A stretch of DNA of 34,405 bases. Source: JBBQIY01 sp964553035 (GTDB taxonomy: Bacteria > Verrucomicrobiota > Kiritimatiellia > RFP12 > UBA3636). The DNA lies in NCBI GenBank assembly GCA_964553035.1, contig CAZKJH010000024.1, positions 1 to 34,405 of the forward strand. The letters run 5' to 3'. The notes beneath the pieces are model-generated. The model searched no databases, was not told the origin of the DNA, and saw nothing but the letters and a program-made list of their open reading frames with translations. The first letter of the stretch is position 1. Every line of letters starts with the position of its first letter. A program made the position numbers and the translations under genes. Shown one piece after another: positions 33,508 to 34,405 of this stretch.

Positions 33508-34405
33508 ATGAAAAACAGCAATACCGAGTTCAGGCCCGGGGAAATCTGGCGCGATACGGATGGCCATCCGATCCAGGCCCATGGTGGTGGCATCCTGTTT
33601 GCCGACGGCACCTATTACTGGTACGGCGAGAACAAGGATGCCGGGACGGTTGACAAGAAAGTCCCGTTTATCGGGTTCAGCGCCTATTCCTCGAACGACC
33701 TGCTCAACTGGAAGAACCTGGGCACGGTCCTGGCCCCGGTGCTGGACGATCCTGCGCACGATCTGCATACCAGTGCCTTGCCCGAACGCCCCAAGGTCAT
33801 CTACAACCGGGAAGCCCGGCAATATGTCATGTGGGCGCACATGGACCGGCTCGGCCCTGACAAACGACGTTCCATGGCGCATGTCGGGGTCGCGGTCAGT
33901 GCATCGCCTGCCGGCCCTTTCCGGTATCTGGGGAGTTTCCGTCCGAACGGCTGCGACAGCCGCGACATGACGGTGTTCCAGGACGACGACGGCAGCGCCT
34001 GGCTGCTTTACGCCTCCCGGCGGAATCTCGATCTGCACATCACCCGGCTGACGGACGACTATCTCGGCACGGTTCCGGAATATGAAGTCTGTTTTCCCGG
34101 TGCCTGCCGCGAAGCCCCCGCGGTGTACAAGCACGACGGACAGTACTTCCTTCTGACCTCGGGTTGCAGCGGCTGGTTCCCGAATGCGGCCGAGTGCGCG
34201 GTTGCCGCCGCACTGCCGGGACCCTGGCGGGTTCTGGGGAACCCGTGCGAGGGAACGCCCGAAGCGATGAACACCACGTTCCAATCCCAGATCACCTTCG
34301 TCCTGCCGGTCGCCGGGCGGCCGGGCTGCGCCATCGTGATGGCGGACCGGTGGAGTCCTGACAATCTTCGTGATTCGCGCTATGTCTGGCTGCCGGTTGT
34401 GCATG
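33508..34405 (+). CDS. GH43-type glycoside hydrolase, cut by window end
   Basis: This frame runs to the window edge without a stop, giving 299 residues. It is a paralogue of the GH43 protein at 23601-24545 and shares DTDGHPIQAHGGG, YYWYGEN, PERPKV with Glu93, CDSRDMTVFQDDDG with Asp153, CREAPAVYK with Glu202, LLTSGCSGWFPN and FQSQITFVLP with Gln261. Each matches the first copy in order and spacing. No signal peptide is present. The ATG lies seven bases after the DUF4838 stop, with no strong ribosome site, so coupling is likely. The two GH43 copies therefore bracket the cluster and may take related but different substrates. About 15-20 residues are probably missing at the end. Confidence 0.85.
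   Translation, partial: MKNSNTEFRPGEIWRDTDGHPIQAHGGGILFADGTYYWYGENKDAGTVDKKVPFIGFSAYSSNDLLNWKNLGTVLAPVLDDPAHDLHTSALPERPKVIYNREARQYVMWAHMDRLGPDKRRSMAHVGVAVSASPAGPFRYLGSFRPNGCDSRDMTVFQDDDGSAWLLYASRRNLDLHITRLTDDYLGTVPEYEVCFPGACREAPAVYKHDGQYFLLTSGCSGWFPNAAECAVAAALPGPWRVLGNPCEGTPEAMNTTFQSQITFVLPVAGRPGCAIVMADRWSPDNLRDSRYVWLPVVH

Noticed and set aside
33289..34404. Long minus-strand open frame of about 370 codons
   Set aside because: It is antisense to the second GH43 gene, whose motifs are clear. The minus-strand product is rich in Arg, Pro and His with no family motif, as expected in GC-rich DNA.

Overview
The window reads as a bacterial chromosome segment, most likely from the PVC superphylum and within it the Kiritimatiellota/Lentisphaerota/Verrucomicrobiota side. 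This assignment is inference from gene content. The pointers are a secreted parallel beta-helix protein with a choice-of-anchor-Q-like tail, DUF4838 and GH43 proteins with Gfo/Idh/MocA oxidoreductases in one cluster, a XylR-type regulator (sugar-binding domain plus AraC helix-turn-helix), a caspase-like protein with DUF5648 repeats, and short GC-rich palindromes scattered between genes. No rRNA, tRNA or CRISPR array was seen.

Layout. (1) 1-3502: repeat-rich and decayed. It holds an IS66-transposase-like scrap, the C-terminal part of an OsmC-family gene, and one intact secreted caspase-like protein. (2) 3503-15383: a surface-polysaccharide locus. Apart from an RgpF-like glycosyltransferase on the plus strand, it runs on the minus strand in transcription order: XylR-type regulator, Wzm permease, Wzt ATPase with a carbohydrate-binding tail, a small methyltransferase-like protein, a 1306-residue protein (FkbM methyltransferase, GT4, repeat coil, GT2), a GT4 enzyme and a double GT2 enzyme. 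(3) 15487-17553: divergent gmd and fcl, which make GDP-L-fucose from GDP-mannose, presumably for the same glycan. (4) 17746-22454: a Gfo/Idh/MocA oxidoreductase, a stand-alone IMP cyclohydrolase domain, a PHP phosphoesterase, a class I fumarase-type alpha subunit and a membrane-anchored protein of unknown function. (5) 22505-34405: a higher-GC, same-strand carbohydrate cluster behind a LacI repressor with a perfect operator palindrome. It contains GH43, beta-helix, beta-propeller/CBM9, Gfo/Idh with a beta-sandwich tail, DUF4838 with a beta-sandwich tail, and a second GH43 cut by the window end.

How it works together (inference). Regions 2 and 3 build a fucose-containing polysaccharide on the cytoplasmic face and export it through the Wzm/Wzt ABC route. 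The large fusion protein joins a methyltransferase to glycosyltransferases through a tandem-repeat coil, which resembles the WbdD chain-length ruler of E. coli O8/O9a, and Wzt has the tail domain expected to read a finished chain end. Region 5 looks like a LacI-controlled system for a galactan-like or otherwise decorated glycan: two secreted proteins, and GH43 and oxidoreductase enzymes without signal peptides. It has no transporter or sulfatase within the window.
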